64,000 nucleotides of DNA from Myxococcota bacterium (GCA_023150835.1 JAKLKB010000015.1:1-64000); one strand, 5' to 3'. Shown: positions 8,320 through 17,707, numbered from the stretch's first letter. The notes: a model not told the origin generated them from the sequence alone. A program made the numbers and translations.

Positions 8320-11130
8320 ATGCGGATCTTGCCGTTGGGCGGCGCGCATGAGGTGGGCGCATCCAGTACGATCGTTGAGTTTGGCGCTTATCGATTTTTG
8401 ATCGACGCGGGCATTCGGATCGGCGCATCGGGGGGCGATCAACTCCCTGATCTTGCGCGCATCAAAGAAGAGGCGGGTCCGATCGATGCGATCTTGTTGA
8501 CGCATGCGCACATGGATCATTCGGGTGCTTTGCCGCTTGTGCATCTGGCTTACCCCGATATCCCGATCTACATGACACCTGCGACGTTTGCCGTGTTGCG
8601 GATCTTGTTTTCAGACAGCCAACGGCAGATGCAGGAGCGTTATCAGCTAGACGGGGAGATCCCGCTGTATCCGGCTTCCGCGATGGATTCTTGCCTTGGG
8701 CGCATTCGCCCAGTCCCCTTCGATTATCCGCTGCGCCTCTCGGGCGGCGAAGTCGCGGCGACTTTTTATCCTGCGGGCCACATCTTGGGGGCCAGTGCGA
8801 TCCACTTACAGGGTCGGAGCGGATCGTTGCTGTTGAGCGGCGATATCTCGGTCACGGATCAACGAACCGTCCCGGGGATGTTGGCTCCGCAGATCCGACC
8901 TGATGTGGTGATGATCGAGTCGACGTATGGGGATCGGCTGCACGCCCATCGTCCGACCCAAGAAGCCAATCTGGTCCGAACGGTCCACACGATCCTCAGC
9001 AATGGTGGCAAGGTGATCATCCCCGCATTTGCGGTCGGACGCGCCCAAGAAGTCATCTTGATCCTGCAAAGCGCGATCGCCAAAGGCCAACTCCCTCCCT
9101 ACCCGATCTTTGTCGATGGCATGGTGCAGTCCGTTTGTGACACCTACAGCCGCTTCCCGACCTACCTCCAACAACATCTGCGCCACAGCGTCCAACGTGG
9201 AAACAACCCCTTCTTTCCGACAGGCGGCTCGATCCATCGTGTTCGCTCTCAAGTCCAACGAGAGCGGATTATCGAAGGCCCTCCCTGCTGTATCATCGCA
9301 TCTTCGGGCATGATGACGGGTGGACCCTCTGCTTTTTATGCAGCAGCTTTGGCGCATGATGCGCGCAATCTGATCGCGATCACAGGCTACCAAGACGAAG
9401 AAGCCCCGGGACGCCGGTTGATCGAACTGGCCGATGCCCCCGCACAACAGCGCCGCTTGCGCATCAATGACCGCGATGTCCTCGTCGCTTGCCAAGTCGA
9501 AAAGTACGCACTTTCGGCCCACGCGGACAGCGGTGAGATCGCGGGCCTTGTTGGTGGCCTTGATCCCGCACAAGGCGTCGTTTTGGTTCATGGTGAAGGT
9601 GATGCCCGCGAATCTCTCGCCCAAATGGTCGATCACACGGTCCATTGCGATATCTTTTTGCCCCAAAATGGCGAAGTCTTGCGCTTCCAACCTCCGCGTC
9701 AACTCTTTTATCCCCCCACCTCCGCAATGCAAGTCTCGCTGGCTGCGCCCAAACAGCCCCTCGATGCAACGGGACTCTCCCATCTTCATCAGGCTCTGTG
9801 GTCTGAAAGCGGTACACGCGGACTTTATCGTGTGGCCGATCTCTACGCTCGATGGAGTGGCCCCGATCTCACCCCATCCACCGAAGAAATCGATGCCATT
9901 CACCATCTACTTCTCGAACATCCCCAGTTCTTTCATCCCGACCCACGCCGCCCACAGCTCTTTCGATTGACTTCTCCACAACCCACTCACACTCGCCCTC
10001 GTCCTCCACAAGCCCAAGGCCGCGTCGAGATGAACCGCGCTCTCCAAATTGTGGCCGAAGTCTTGCCCGAAGAATCCGGCCTCTACAAAAAAGGAGCGCG
10101 CAGAGAAGAGTACATCCTGTTGCTTTTCTTCTACTTCCCACAAAAAGCCCAAAGCCAATACGCCGAGCAGATCGAGGCGATCGCGCAACGCACAGGATGG
10201 AAAGTTCAACTCAACGAGATGCCTCACCACGCTGCTCTCGAAGAATCCGCCCGCCGCTTGTTGCCTCATGGCTGGCAGCCTCAACGCAACCCTTCGATCC
10301 TGCACGAAGAACAACTCGTCCATCTCCGCGTCTACTGCCCCACCCCAAAAGCAGCGGAACCATCGACCCTTCAGCAGATCCAACAATCTTTCTTCAACGA
10401 CACGGGCTACCAACTCACGCTCCATCCACAACCTCTCCCCACGCCCGATCCTTCTCTCTCTCTCGATCACGCACTCTCCACGACTCACCTCGCTCGCCCT
10501 CCGTTCGACGCCCCCCATCCCAACAAAGCCTTCCCATCGCTCCAAACGTCCGACGTTCCAACCATCCCTGCACCGATCCGATATCCTGAAAAGACCGAAT
10601 CTTGCGCACCGATCGCCCTCTCCCAAAACACCCCATCTTGCGCATCGATCGCCCTCTCCCAAAACACCCCATCTTGCGCACCGATCGGAACCGATCAGGG
10701 CATCGAAACATCCCTACAGATCGGAGCCTCTGCGCCGTTGGAGATCAACCAAGCCTATCTGCGCATCGAAGAAGTCTTCGCGCATTGCCCGCATCGCCCT
10801 TACAAAAAAAGCAAAAAGGGCAACCAGATCGTTCTCAGCTTTTTGTCGCCCTATGTTGGCGAACGCTACATCGCGCAGGTCGAGCAGTTGGCCCAACATA
10901 TCGGATGGCCGATCCAGATCAATCCCGAACCCAACGAGTACGGCATCAAACAAGAAGTACGTGCGATCTTGCCGAAAAGTTGGGGACTTGCCAAAGAACC
11001 CGGGATCCACAAACGCACACGACTTGTGCGCATCCAACTTCCCCGAAATCCCGAAAAGACGGAGCTACAACGGATCGCAGAGCAAGTCTACGAACGCACC
11101 GGCTTTTTTCTTGAGGTTCACCGCGCTTAG
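8320..11130 (+). CDS. Beta-CASP metallo-beta-lactamase RNA nuclease with duplicated C-terminal domain
   Basis: A 936-residue protein. Residues 1 to ~470 form a metallo-beta-lactamase/beta-CASP nuclease of the CPSF73/RNase J superfamily: HxHxDH as HAHMDH at 62-67, GHILGAS, IESTYGD, the beta-CASP motif SSGMMTGGP and a late SAHAD motif, which together supply the zinc ligands. RNA cleavage or 5'-exonuclease activity is expected. After a linker come two copies of a ~130-residue domain I do not recognise, at about 571-705 and 809-936. They share the pattern Y-AEQIE-IAQ-TGW-Q-N, RLLPxxW and TGYxL/TGFFLEVH. The linker between them contains 12-residue repeats. ATG 8320 has AGGAG about five bases upstream. 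It is followed by the Rrf2 gene after 60 bp. Confidence 0.88.
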   Translation: MRILPLGGAHEVGASSTIVEFGAYRFLIDAGIRIGASGGDQLPDLARIKEEAGPIDAILLTHAHMDHSGALPLVHLAYPDIPIYMTPATFAVLRILFSDSQRQMQERYQLDGEIPLYPASAMDSCLGRIRPVPFDYPLRLSGGEVAATFYPAGHILGASAIHLQGRSGSLLLSGDISVTDQRTVPGMLAPQIRPDVVMIESTYGDRLHAHRPTQEANLVRTVHTILSNGGKVIIPAFAVGRAQEVILILQSAIAKGQLPPYPIFVDGMVQSVCDTYSRFPTYLQQHLRHSVQRGNNPFFPTGGSIHRVRSQVQRERIIEGPPCCIIASSGMMTGGPSAFYAAALAHDARNLIAITGYQDEEAPGRRLIELADAPAQQRRLRINDRDVLVACQVEKYALSAHADSGEIAGLVGGLDPAQGVVLVHGEGDARESLAQMVDHTVHCDIFLPQNGEVLRFQPPRQLFYPPTSAMQVSLAAPKQPLDATGLSHLHQALWSESGTRGLYRVADLYARWSGPDLTPSTEEIDAIHHLLLEHPQFFHPDPRRPQLFRLTSPQPTHTRPRPPQAQGRVEMNRALQIVAEVLPEESGLYKKGARREEYILLLFFYFPQKAQSQYAEQIEAIAQRTGWKVQLNEMPHHAALEESARRLLPHGWQPQRNPSILHEEQLVHLRVYCPTPKAAEPSTLQQIQQSFFNDTGYQLTLHPQPLPTPDPSLSLDHALSTTHLARPPFDAPHPNKAFPSLQTSDVPTIPAPIRYPEKTESCAPIALSQNTPSCASIALSQNTPSCAPIGTDQGIETSLQIGASAPLEINQAYLRIEEVFAHCPHRPYKKSKKGNQIVLSFLSPYVGERYIAQVEQLAQHIGWPIQINPEPNEYGIKQEVRAILPKSWGLAKEPGIHKRTRLVRIQLPRNPEKTELQRIAEQVYERTGFFLEVHRA
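10600..10688 (+). repeat. 36-bp in-frame repeats in the beta-CASP protein linker
   Basis: About two and a half near-identical units encode CAPIALSQNTPS. They sit in the disordered linker between the two C-terminal domains. Confidence 0.85.
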
Positions 11131-11190
11131 CGAACCTTCTCAAAAAAAAGAACCTTTACCCCCTTCGGTACGGGGTTTCAGGAGTTTTTG

Positions 11191-11688
11191 ATGAAATTAT
11201 CTACCCGCGCCGAGTACGGAACTCGCGCACTTGTCGAGCTTGCCATGCACCACGATGACCCACGCCCGATGATGCTCCAAGCCATCGCGGATCGTCAGGG
11301 TCTTTCCAAAAAATATCTTGAGCAGCTTTTCATCTTGCTCCGTCGTGCCGAGATCATCGAAGGCTTGCGCGGCCCTACGGGAGGCTACCGTTTGGCTCGC
11401 CATCCCTCCGAGATCCGCATGGCCGAAGTCATCCAAGTCCTCGAAGGCTCTCTTGCTGTCGCCGATTGCCTTGTCGACCAAGAGTCCTGCGTCAAAAGCG
11501 GAAGCTGCGCCACCCAAGAGATCTGGGCTCGCGTCACCCACGCCATCGAAGATATCTTAGGCTCGATTACGCTCGAAGAGCTTGTCTCACGCCACAGTTG
11601 CGCCCTCCAACCCCTGCGCTTTTTGCCCGGCTTTGGTGGCGAAACCTTCCATTGTACAAGCCACGAATCTCCCGAAAAAGGAGAGTAA
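11191..11688 (+). CDS. Rrf2-family transcriptional regulator, probably iron-sulfur binding
   Basis: A 165-residue protein with the Rrf2 winged-helix start MKLSTRAEYGTRALVELA and the recognition region LSKKYLEQLFILLRRAEIIEGLRGPTGGYRLAR. Three cysteines in DCLVDQESCVKSGSC (C-x6-C-x5-C) match the cluster-binding loop of IscR/NsrR-type members, so it probably senses Fe-S status, NO or redox. ATG 11191 has AGGAG at 11180-11184; an adjoining TTG three bases earlier is less likely. No isc or suf genes are nearby, so the targets are not evident. A short hairpin (ACCCC..GGGGT) precedes the ribosome-binding site. It may be co-transcribed with the upstream nuclease gene. Confidence 0.9.
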   Translation: MKLSTRAEYGTRALVELAMHHDDPRPMMLQAIADRQGLSKKYLEQLFILLRRAEIIEGLRGPTGGYRLARHPSEIRMAEVIQVLEGSLAVADCLVDQESCVKSGSCATQEIWARVTHAIEDILGSITLEELVSRHSCALQPLRFLPGFGGETFHCTSHESPEKGE

Positions 11689-11730
11689 TCTTCTCCAAAA
11701 GAAACCGCAGCGACCCGCAACCCAAAAGCC

Positions 11731-11920
11731 GTGTTCGCAACACACCACGCGGTGCTGCCGCTGGTTTGAAAAGCCAAAGCTCACCCCGCCGTAACGGGGT
11801 CAATCGCAACACGCCACGCGGTGCTGCCGCTGGTTTGAAAAGCCAAAGCTCACCCCGCCGTAACGGGGTCAAGGGGCCTTCGGTCCCTTGTGGGGCGTGG
11901 GGCAAAGCCCCACCAAACAA
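11731..11920 (+). repeat. Interspersed palindrome-rich repeat, family 2, copy 1
   Basis: This spacer element holds two tandem copies of a 69-bp unit (11735-11803 and 11804-11872), followed by a hairpin-rich tail: CCCCG..CGGGG, AAGGGGCC..GGTCCCTT and GGGGCAAAGCCCC. A diverged copy lies in the opposite orientation at 58860-58976. No transposase is present. The following hydrolase gene starts 40 bases beyond it. Confidence 0.85.
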
Positions 11921-11959
11921 ACCGATGCGTCGCTGCGATCCAAAGAAAGAGAGACCGCC

Positions 11960-12625
11960 TTGAGTGAACGTTCGTCTTTCCCATCACGCCCGAAAGAGCA
12001 AAGCCTCACCTTCCTCTCGCACGAAGCCCAGCCCTTGCATCTCGAAGGGCTGCTCCATCTCGGAGAAGGCGCTTGGGGTGCTATAATCTGCCATCCTCAC
12101 CCGCTTCATGGCGGAACCATGCACAACAAAGTCGTGGATGCAGCGATCCGCGCAACGGCATCGATCGGAGCTTCGACGCTTCGCTTTAACTACCGTGGTG
12201 TGGGCCGTTCAGAAGGCCATTATGGCGAAGGCATCGCTGAGGTTTTCGATCTCAAAGGAGCGATCGATACGCTCCGTCGCGACTGCTCCTTCCAACGGCT
12301 TTTTTTGATCGGTTTTTCTTTTGGAACGGGCGTGGTTTCGCGATACTTGGCCGAAGGTGGAGAGGCCGATGCTGCGGTCTTGATCGCTCCCCCCTTTTCA
12401 ATGCACCCACTCCCCACATTCGCGATCCCCACCACAGCAGGCTTGCACATGGTTCTTGGTGAAAAAGATAGCTTCTGCACACCTGACGATCTGGACCGCT
12501 ACATCGCAACATTCGACGGATTTGTTCGCTCCAAGATCATCGACGAAGCCGATCATTTCTTTCACGGCCATCTGCACGAACTCGCCGACTTTATCAGCGA
12601 GGCCATCCCCCCCGACCTGCGGTAA
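11960..12625 (+). CDS. Alpha/beta hydrolase
   Basis: A 221-residue predicted hydrolase of the small bacterial alpha/beta type (similar to COG2945). The oxyanion-region motif CHPHPLHGG, the nucleophile elbow GFSFGT, an acid candidate in GEKDSFC and the histidine in DEADHFFHG give a complete Ser-Asp-His triad. No signal peptide is seen, so it should be cytoplasmic; the substrate is unknown. The TTG at 11960 (LSERSS reads as MSERSS) is preferred because longer starts would place the interspersed repeat inside the protein; its upstream site (AAGAAAGAGAG) is weak. It converges on prfB with a 75-bp spacer. Confidence 0.82.
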   Translation: MSERSSFPSRPKEQSLTFLSHEAQPLHLEGLLHLGEGAWGAIICHPHPLHGGTMHNKVVDAAIRATASIGASTLRFNYRGVGRSEGHYGEGIAEVFDLKGAIDTLRRDCSFQRLFLIGFSFGTGVVSRYLAEGGEADAAVLIAPPFSMHPLPTFAIPTTAGLHMVLGEKDSFCTPDDLDRYIATFDGFVRSKIIDEADHFFHGHLHELADFISEAIPPDLR

Positions 12626-12700
12626 TCTCCACACGCTGCGATGATCTCCGTACTGTAGTCATCCGCCCAGACGACAGCGATCACCGTACACAAACGATGT

Positions 12701-13841
12701 TTACACATCCAGATCATCGGTGGTTGTAAGCGTTTCGTGCCCGCTCTTCAACAGATAGGCTTCGATGAAGTCATCGAGGCGACCGTTGAGAACGGAGTCC
12801 ACATCGCCCACTTCGGTGCTTGTGCGATGATCTTTGACCATGCGGTAAGGATGAAGAACATACGAGCGGATCTGGCTCCCAAACGAGATCCCTTTCTTTT
12901 GAGAGTTGATCTGATCCATCTCATCGCGGCGTTTTTGAAGCTCCGCTTCGTAAAGTCGCGAACGCAACATCTTGATCGCCGTTGCGCGGTTTTTGTGCTG
13001 AGATCGTTCGTTCTGACAAGCGACCACGATCCCTGTGGGGATGTGTGTCATCCGCACTGCCGAGTCTGTTTTATTGACGTGTTGTCCGCCCGCTCCTGAC
13101 GCTCGGTACGTATCTACGCGGATATCAGCTTCGTTGAGTTCGATCTCGATATCGTCGTCCACTTCGGGGGAGACAAACACCGACGCAAAAGACGTATGGC
13201 GGCGGGCTTGCGAGTCAAAGGGAGAAACACGTACAAGCCGATGAACCCCAACCTCTGCCTTGAGATAGCCATAAGCGTATTCGCCTTCGACCGAAAAAGT
13301 TGCGCTCTTGATCCCCGCCTCTTCGCCATCTTGCTGATCGTTGATGTTGGTCTTCCATCCGCGTTTTTCGCAATAAAATAGCAACATCCGCAACAGCATG
13401 GACGCCCAATCACAAGACTCGGTCCCACCGGCCCCTGCGTTGACCGAGACGATAGCGTTGTTGCGATCGGCTTCTCCACCGAGCATCCGCTCAAACTCCA
13501 TCTCCTCGATGATCTTTTCAGGAGCCTCCAACTCCAAGGACAACTCGCCCAAGGTTTCTTCGGTCGGTTCGTCGTCCGAGGACAATTCAAGCAGCGTCTC
13601 GGCATCCGAAAGCCCTCGGCGCAGACGTTGAAAACGCTCGACAAAGGCCGTCAAATTGGAACGTTCGCGGAGTACTTTTTGTGCGCGCTCTTGATCTTCC
13701 CAGATCGCGGGATCTGCGGCCACTTCATCCAGCTTTTTCAGGCGTTCTTGGCGACCTGCAAGGTCAAAGACACCTCCCAAGGTGTTCTTGACGCTCTTGG
13801 AGATCGGTGATCTTGAGCTTGACTTCTCGAAGGGTTTGCAT
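12701..13841 (-). CDS. prfB: Peptide chain release factor 2, programmed +1 frameshift
   Basis: RF2 catalyses translation termination at UGA and UAA. The second reading frame carries the stop-recognition tripeptide SPF (VRVSPFDSQ) and the catalytic GGQ in SGAGGQHVNKTDSAV. The gene starts at ATG 13841 with AGGAG upstream. After 25 codons (MQTLREVKLKITDLQ...) an in-frame TGA lies at 13766-13764. The ribosome must shift +1 there to continue with DLAGRQERLKK, giving a 379-residue product. The start of the second frame further upstream (13924) is therefore not real. Autoregulation by RF2 level is the known purpose of this arrangement. The gene is divergent from the metalloprotease gene. Confidence 0.96.
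13763..13778 (-). promoter_or_regulatory. prfB programmed +1 frameshift site
   Basis: Read on the - strand the site is GGGAGG TGT CTT TGA C. It has an internal Shine-Dalgarno-like GGGAGG, a three-base spacer, the slippery CTT, the in-frame UGA at codon 26 and the C that weakens termination. This matches the canonical AGGGGG TAT CTT TGA C in layout and spacing. Confidence 0.95.
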
Positions 13842-14213
13842 GATGGGTCTTCTCCTGTTCTTTCGATATGTTGGATACTTTTGGGCGGATCTTGCCCAAG
13901 GAATCTCGCAATCCCCCCTTGCATCGCCTTTTGCGTGAACGCATCTCAAGGGGGTTCTACGGATCCCTCTGGATAACGCGGCCACACACAAAACGCAAGC
14001 CTTTCGTGGAACGTTCTGTGTACTTGCCTTGTTCGCCGATTTCCAACATAACCTTGTACTGCCGCGCTCACGACGATTGAAACGCCAAGAAACCGCCCCT
14101 CGCGGCCCCTCAAACGAGCCTTCAACGTACAAAGCGGAGCAACGACCTCAACGGCAGGTCTTGATCGCCGTATCCCCCTTGACTTGTTGCATCGACACAA
14201 AGGAGCAAAAAGC
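13842..14213. other. Divergent spacer between prfB and the metalloprotease gene
   Basis: This 372-bp spacer must hold the promoters of both divergent genes. AAGGAG at 14200-14205 is the ribosome-binding site of the metalloprotease gene. I found no promoter with a convincing match in both boxes, and no RNA gene or ORF worth calling. Confidence 0.5.
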
Positions 14214-17200
14214 ATGAAGCGATTGATCTTCTGGGGCTTTTTGGGGGCTTGTCTGTGCTTCGGCACAGCCGCACACGCCAACAACGCCTCCAACCGTTTT
14301 GCGGTCCTCGACTTTGACACCTCAGGACGCATCTCTGCGGGTGCAGGCGAAACCCTCGCGATGATCCTCTACAACTCGCTCAACGCAAGACGGTACAACC
14401 TGATCGATCCCCAAACCATCCGCGAACTTCTGTCTAAACACGAATGGCCTCGAAAACGCCAACTGACGGGCGGTTTGCTCGCAGACTTCAAAAGAATGGG
14501 CGTGCGCTTCGTGATCACGGGCTCTGTCGGCTACCATTACCGCACTTTTACCGCAACCTACCGCATCACCAACACCGACGGGCGCATCCTCTACAGCGAC
14601 GTGCTTCCCCCTGTCCAAAGTTGGGTCGGCATGATCTCCACCCTCCAGTACTCGATGAAGATGTTGTTGCGAAACACCCAACGCACCCAACCCACCGCCA
14701 AAACGGGCCCCACAACCAAGCCCGCCCAACCCAACGCCGCTCTCAAAAGCCTCGTCGCCCGCATCAAAAGCGCCGTCAAGAAAAAAACCCCGCTGCAACC
14801 CTTCGAAACGCTCACCAAAGGGGCCACGCGCATCGATGGTCTCTTTCCTCTCTATACCAAGAAAGACGCTTATGGGCAACCTCTGTATATGATGGAGATC
14901 GCCCCCGAACAATTAAACAAACTTTACTTGTTTTCTCCTACCCTCGAAGGCGGGACAGGCGATATACTTTTGACTTTCGCGATGCTCGATGAGTTCCCTT
15001 TCCTCTTTGTTCGCCATGCACGCGCTCTTTATATGATCGAGAAAAACGTCAAGTTCCGCGTCTCCCCCAAATCGGCGCTCAGCAAGATCATCGATCGCTC
15101 TTTTGCAAGCTCCATCCGCGCCACCAACTTGATCCTCAGCGATGATCATCCCAAAAAGAAATCTTTCCTGATCGATGCCACGAAATTTCTTACACAAGAT
15201 CTACTTGGCGTAGCACGGTATGCGCGATTCTTTGCCTTGCGTACCACGGCGATCGAGAAAATCAACGCCTACCCCAAAAACCTCGAAATGAGCCTGAGCG
15301 GCATCTTTGTCTCGCGTGCAACCACCGCCACCACACCGATCGGACAAGCGATGATCAAGCTCCGCTACAGCCTCTCCACGATGCCCGAACCCGGTTTCCG
15401 TCCTCGCTATGCAGATGATCGCGTGGGTCATTTTATGATGGTCGCCAAAGACTTTAGCCGCGATGATGTAGACACCCGCTACATCCGTTATGTGACACGT
15501 TGGCGTCTTGAAAAGAAAAACCCTCGTGCGCGTCTTTCCGAACCCAAAACCCCGATCACGTTTTGGCTCGAAAACGGAATTCCTCACCGTTACCGCGACT
15601 CTGTCGCCAAGGGCATCTTGGTGTGGAATCAAGCCTTTGAACGCATCGGCTTCCAAAATGCCGTCGTTGCGCGCCAACAGCCCGACAACGCCACGTGGGA
15701 TCCTGCGGATATCCGCTACAATAGCGTCCGCTGGTTTCTCGCCAATACTGCTGGGTTTGCGCAAGGCCCCTCACGGATCGATCCGCTCACAGGCGAGATC
15801 TACGACGCGGATATCCGCGTCTCTTCCGAGATGACGCTTTTCCTCAACCAACAATTCTCTCTCCAAATCGAACCGCTCAGCGCTCTCCAAGGCAGCGGTC
15901 TTGAGTTTATGCTTGCGGAAAACGAATTCAGCGGCCTCAAGCCTTTCCACACGCTGCTGCAAGACTACAAGCAACAAATGGCTGATCTGAAAAAGAAAGC
16001 AGCACAACCCACCTTTCACAATCGCCGTCAACAGTTCCATTGCACCCACATGAGCGAAGCCCGCATCCAAGCGGCCTTTGGATGGGGCCTCTTGACTCTG
16101 CGCAAAGAACTTGTCCCGGGCACGAGCCAAGCCAAAAAATACATCGACGACTTTATCGTCAGCGTGATCTCCCACGAGGTCGGTCACACGCTTGGTTTGC
16201 GCCACAACTTCAAAGCCAGCACCCTCCACACCCTCGAACAACTCCACGACACAGCGCGCACCAAACGCATGGGCCTGACGAACTCCGTGATGGAATACAC
16301 CCCCGTTAACCTCGCTGCACCCGGCCAAAAACAAGGTGAGTACTGGCAAACCACCCTCGGTCCTTACGATCATTGGGCCATCGAATACGCCTACCGTCCG
16401 CTTCCTGCGCGCACCCCCGAAGAAGAACTGCCCTACCTCAACCACATCGCTTCTCGCGTCGCCAAGCACGAACTCGCCTATGCGACGGACGAAGATGCTT
16501 TTGGCTTTACCTCGGTCGATCCCACCGCAGAACGCTGGGATCTAGGCAAAGATCCTCTGCGTTACGCCCAACACCGCGCCAAGATCGCCTCGGAGATGTG
16601 GCAGCGCATCGAATCCTATGTCCCCCGCTCCAAAGGCGGCAGCTACCAACGGATGCGCTATATGTTCAACATCGCGGCCTCAACGCATCTTCGCGCAGGC
16701 ATCCAAGCAGCGCGCTTTGTCGGCGGCCTGTACCACCAACGCGATCACATCGGCGATGCCGGAAACCGCCTCCCTTTTCGGCCAGTATCCGCAAAAAAAC
16801 AACGGGCAGCGTTGAATTTTCTTGCAAAACAATATTTTGGACCAAAAGCCTACAACTTTTCTCCCAGCCTGCTCAACAAACTGGCTCCCGAGCGTTTGTA
16901 CGGCTTTACTTTCGCCATCCTCGCCCGTCCTATCGACTACCCGTTGCATCGCACAATCCTTGCTCTTCAACTTCTCCCGATATATCGGCTTCTTTACGTC
17001 TCAACCCTTGCTCGCGTTGAAGATATCCAACTCCGCCAGCCCTCCGATGCCGACTACCTCTCGGTTTCCGAGATCTTCCAAACCATCTCAAACGCAGTAT
17101 GGGCTGAACTCCTTCCCCCCATCGCTCCCACCTCTCGGCCCACCCAAAAAGTTCTCCATCCAGTCCTGATCCCAAGCACCCGCCGCGCACTACAAAACAG

Positions 17201-17411
17201 CTTGATCGAACTTCTTTTCGCTTACAGCCAAGCCAACGGACTTGTGATCGCGGAAGCTCCCGTCGCCGCAAGAACAGAACTGGTCAAGCTCTCCGAGCGC
17301 CTTCAAGACGCCATCCCGCGCACAACACACGCCTCCACGCGCCTCCACCTGATCAACGCCCACGCACGCGTTCAACAGATCCTCAACACCGTTCAAATCC
17401 GTCTGCGCTGA
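14214..17411 (+). CDS. Secreted zinc met-zincin metalloprotease with CsgG-like N-terminal region
   Basis: A 1065-residue exported protein. The signal peptide MKRLIFWGFLGACLCFGTAAHA ends near residue 22. Residues ~27-165 resemble the CsgG/TolB-like fold (FAVLDFDTSG, then RYNLIDPQTIRELL, then GVRFVITGSVGYHY). The remainder resembles the large DUF5117/DUF4953 zinc-dependent metalloproteases. The active site HEVGHTLGLRH begins at residue 654 and gives the HExxHxxGxxH zinc ligands; NSVMEYTPVN supplies the met-turn. Degradation of envelope or external protein is likely, but the substrate is unknown. ATG 14214 has AAGGAG eight bases upstream. It is monocistronic and is followed by the 35-bp tandem array, which may contain its 3' untranslated region. 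Confidence 0.87.
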   Translation: MKRLIFWGFLGACLCFGTAAHANNASNRFAVLDFDTSGRISAGAGETLAMILYNSLNARRYNLIDPQTIRELLSKHEWPRKRQLTGGLLADFKRMGVRFVITGSVGYHYRTFTATYRITNTDGRILYSDVLPPVQSWVGMISTLQYSMKMLLRNTQRTQPTAKTGPTTKPAQPNAALKSLVARIKSAVKKKTPLQPFETLTKGATRIDGLFPLYTKKDAYGQPLYMMEIAPEQLNKLYLFSPTLEGGTGDILLTFAMLDEFPFLFVRHARALYMIEKNVKFRVSPKSALSKIIDRSFASSIRATNLILSDDHPKKKSFLIDATKFLTQDLLGVARYARFFALRTTAIEKINAYPKNLEMSLSGIFVSRATTATTPIGQAMIKLRYSLSTMPEPGFRPRYADDRVGHFMMVAKDFSRDDVDTRYIRYVTRWRLEKKNPRARLSEPKTPITFWLENGIPHRYRDSVAKGILVWNQAFERIGFQNAVVARQQPDNATWDPADIRYNSVRWFLANTAGFAQGPSRIDPLTGEIYDADIRVSSEMTLFLNQQFSLQIEPLSALQGSGLEFMLAENEFSGLKPFHTLLQDYKQQMADLKKKAAQPTFHNRRQQFHCTHMSEARIQAAFGWGLLTLRKELVPGTSQAKKYIDDFIVSVISHEVGHTLGLRHNFKASTLHTLEQLHDTARTKRMGLTNSVMEYTPVNLAAPGQKQGEYWQTTLGPYDHWAIEYAYRPLPARTPEEELPYLNHIASRVAKHELAYATDEDAFGFTSVDPTAERWDLGKDPLRYAQHRAKIASEMWQRIESYVPRSKGGSYQRMRYMFNIAASTHLRAGIQAARFVGGLYHQRDHIGDAGNRLPFRPVSAKKQRAALNFLAKQYFGPKAYNFSPSLLNKLAPERLYGFTFAILARPIDYPLHRTILALQLLPIYRLLYVSTLARVEDIQLRQPSDADYLSVSEIFQTISNAVWAELLPPIAPTSRPTQKVLHPVLIPSTRRALQNSLIELLFAYSQANGLVIAEAPVAARTELVKLSERLQDAIPRTTHASTRLHLINAHARVQQILNTVQIRLR

Positions 17412-17427
17412 TCTCTGCCCGCATCGA

Positions 17428-17707
17428 CCTCTTCCCCCTGTTCGATATCTCCCGACTGTCGGCCTCTTCCCCCTGTTCGATCTCTCCCGACTGTCGGCCT
17501 CTTCCCCCTGTTCGATCTCTCCCGACTGTCGGCCTCTTCCCCCTGTTCGACATCTCCCGACTGTCGGCCTCTTCCCCCTGTTCGATATCTCCCGACTGTC
17601 GGCCTCTTCCCCCTGTTCGATATCTCCCGACTGTCGGCCTCTTCCCCCTGTTCGATATCTCCCGACTGTCGGCCTCTTCCCCCTGTTCGACATCTCCCGA
17701 CTGTCGG
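17428..17707. repeat. Eight 35-bp tandem repeats (intergenic minisatellite)
   Basis: Exact 35-bp periodicity starts at 17428, 17463, 17498, 17533, 17568, 17603, 17638 and 17673, with a partial ninth at 17708. Copies differ almost only at one dinucleotide after TTCGA (TA, TC or CA). The period is not a multiple of three, so it is non-coding. It lies between the 3' ends of the convergent metalloprotease and export lipoprotein genes. The rest of 17708-17804 shows nothing recognisable. Confidence 0.97.

Noticed and set aside
11888-11959. Longer start for the alpha/beta hydrolase
   Set aside because: It would place part of the interspersed repeat in the protein; the TTG at 11960 gives a normal family length.
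13842-13924. Start of prfB at 13924 in the second frame
   Set aside because: The sequence upstream of the frameshift site in that frame does not resemble RF2, while the 25-codon first frame with AGGAG and the CTT-TGA-C site does.
17428-17707. Possible CRISPR array
   Set aside because: The units are contiguous 35-bp tandem copies with no unique spacers, and no cas genes are present.
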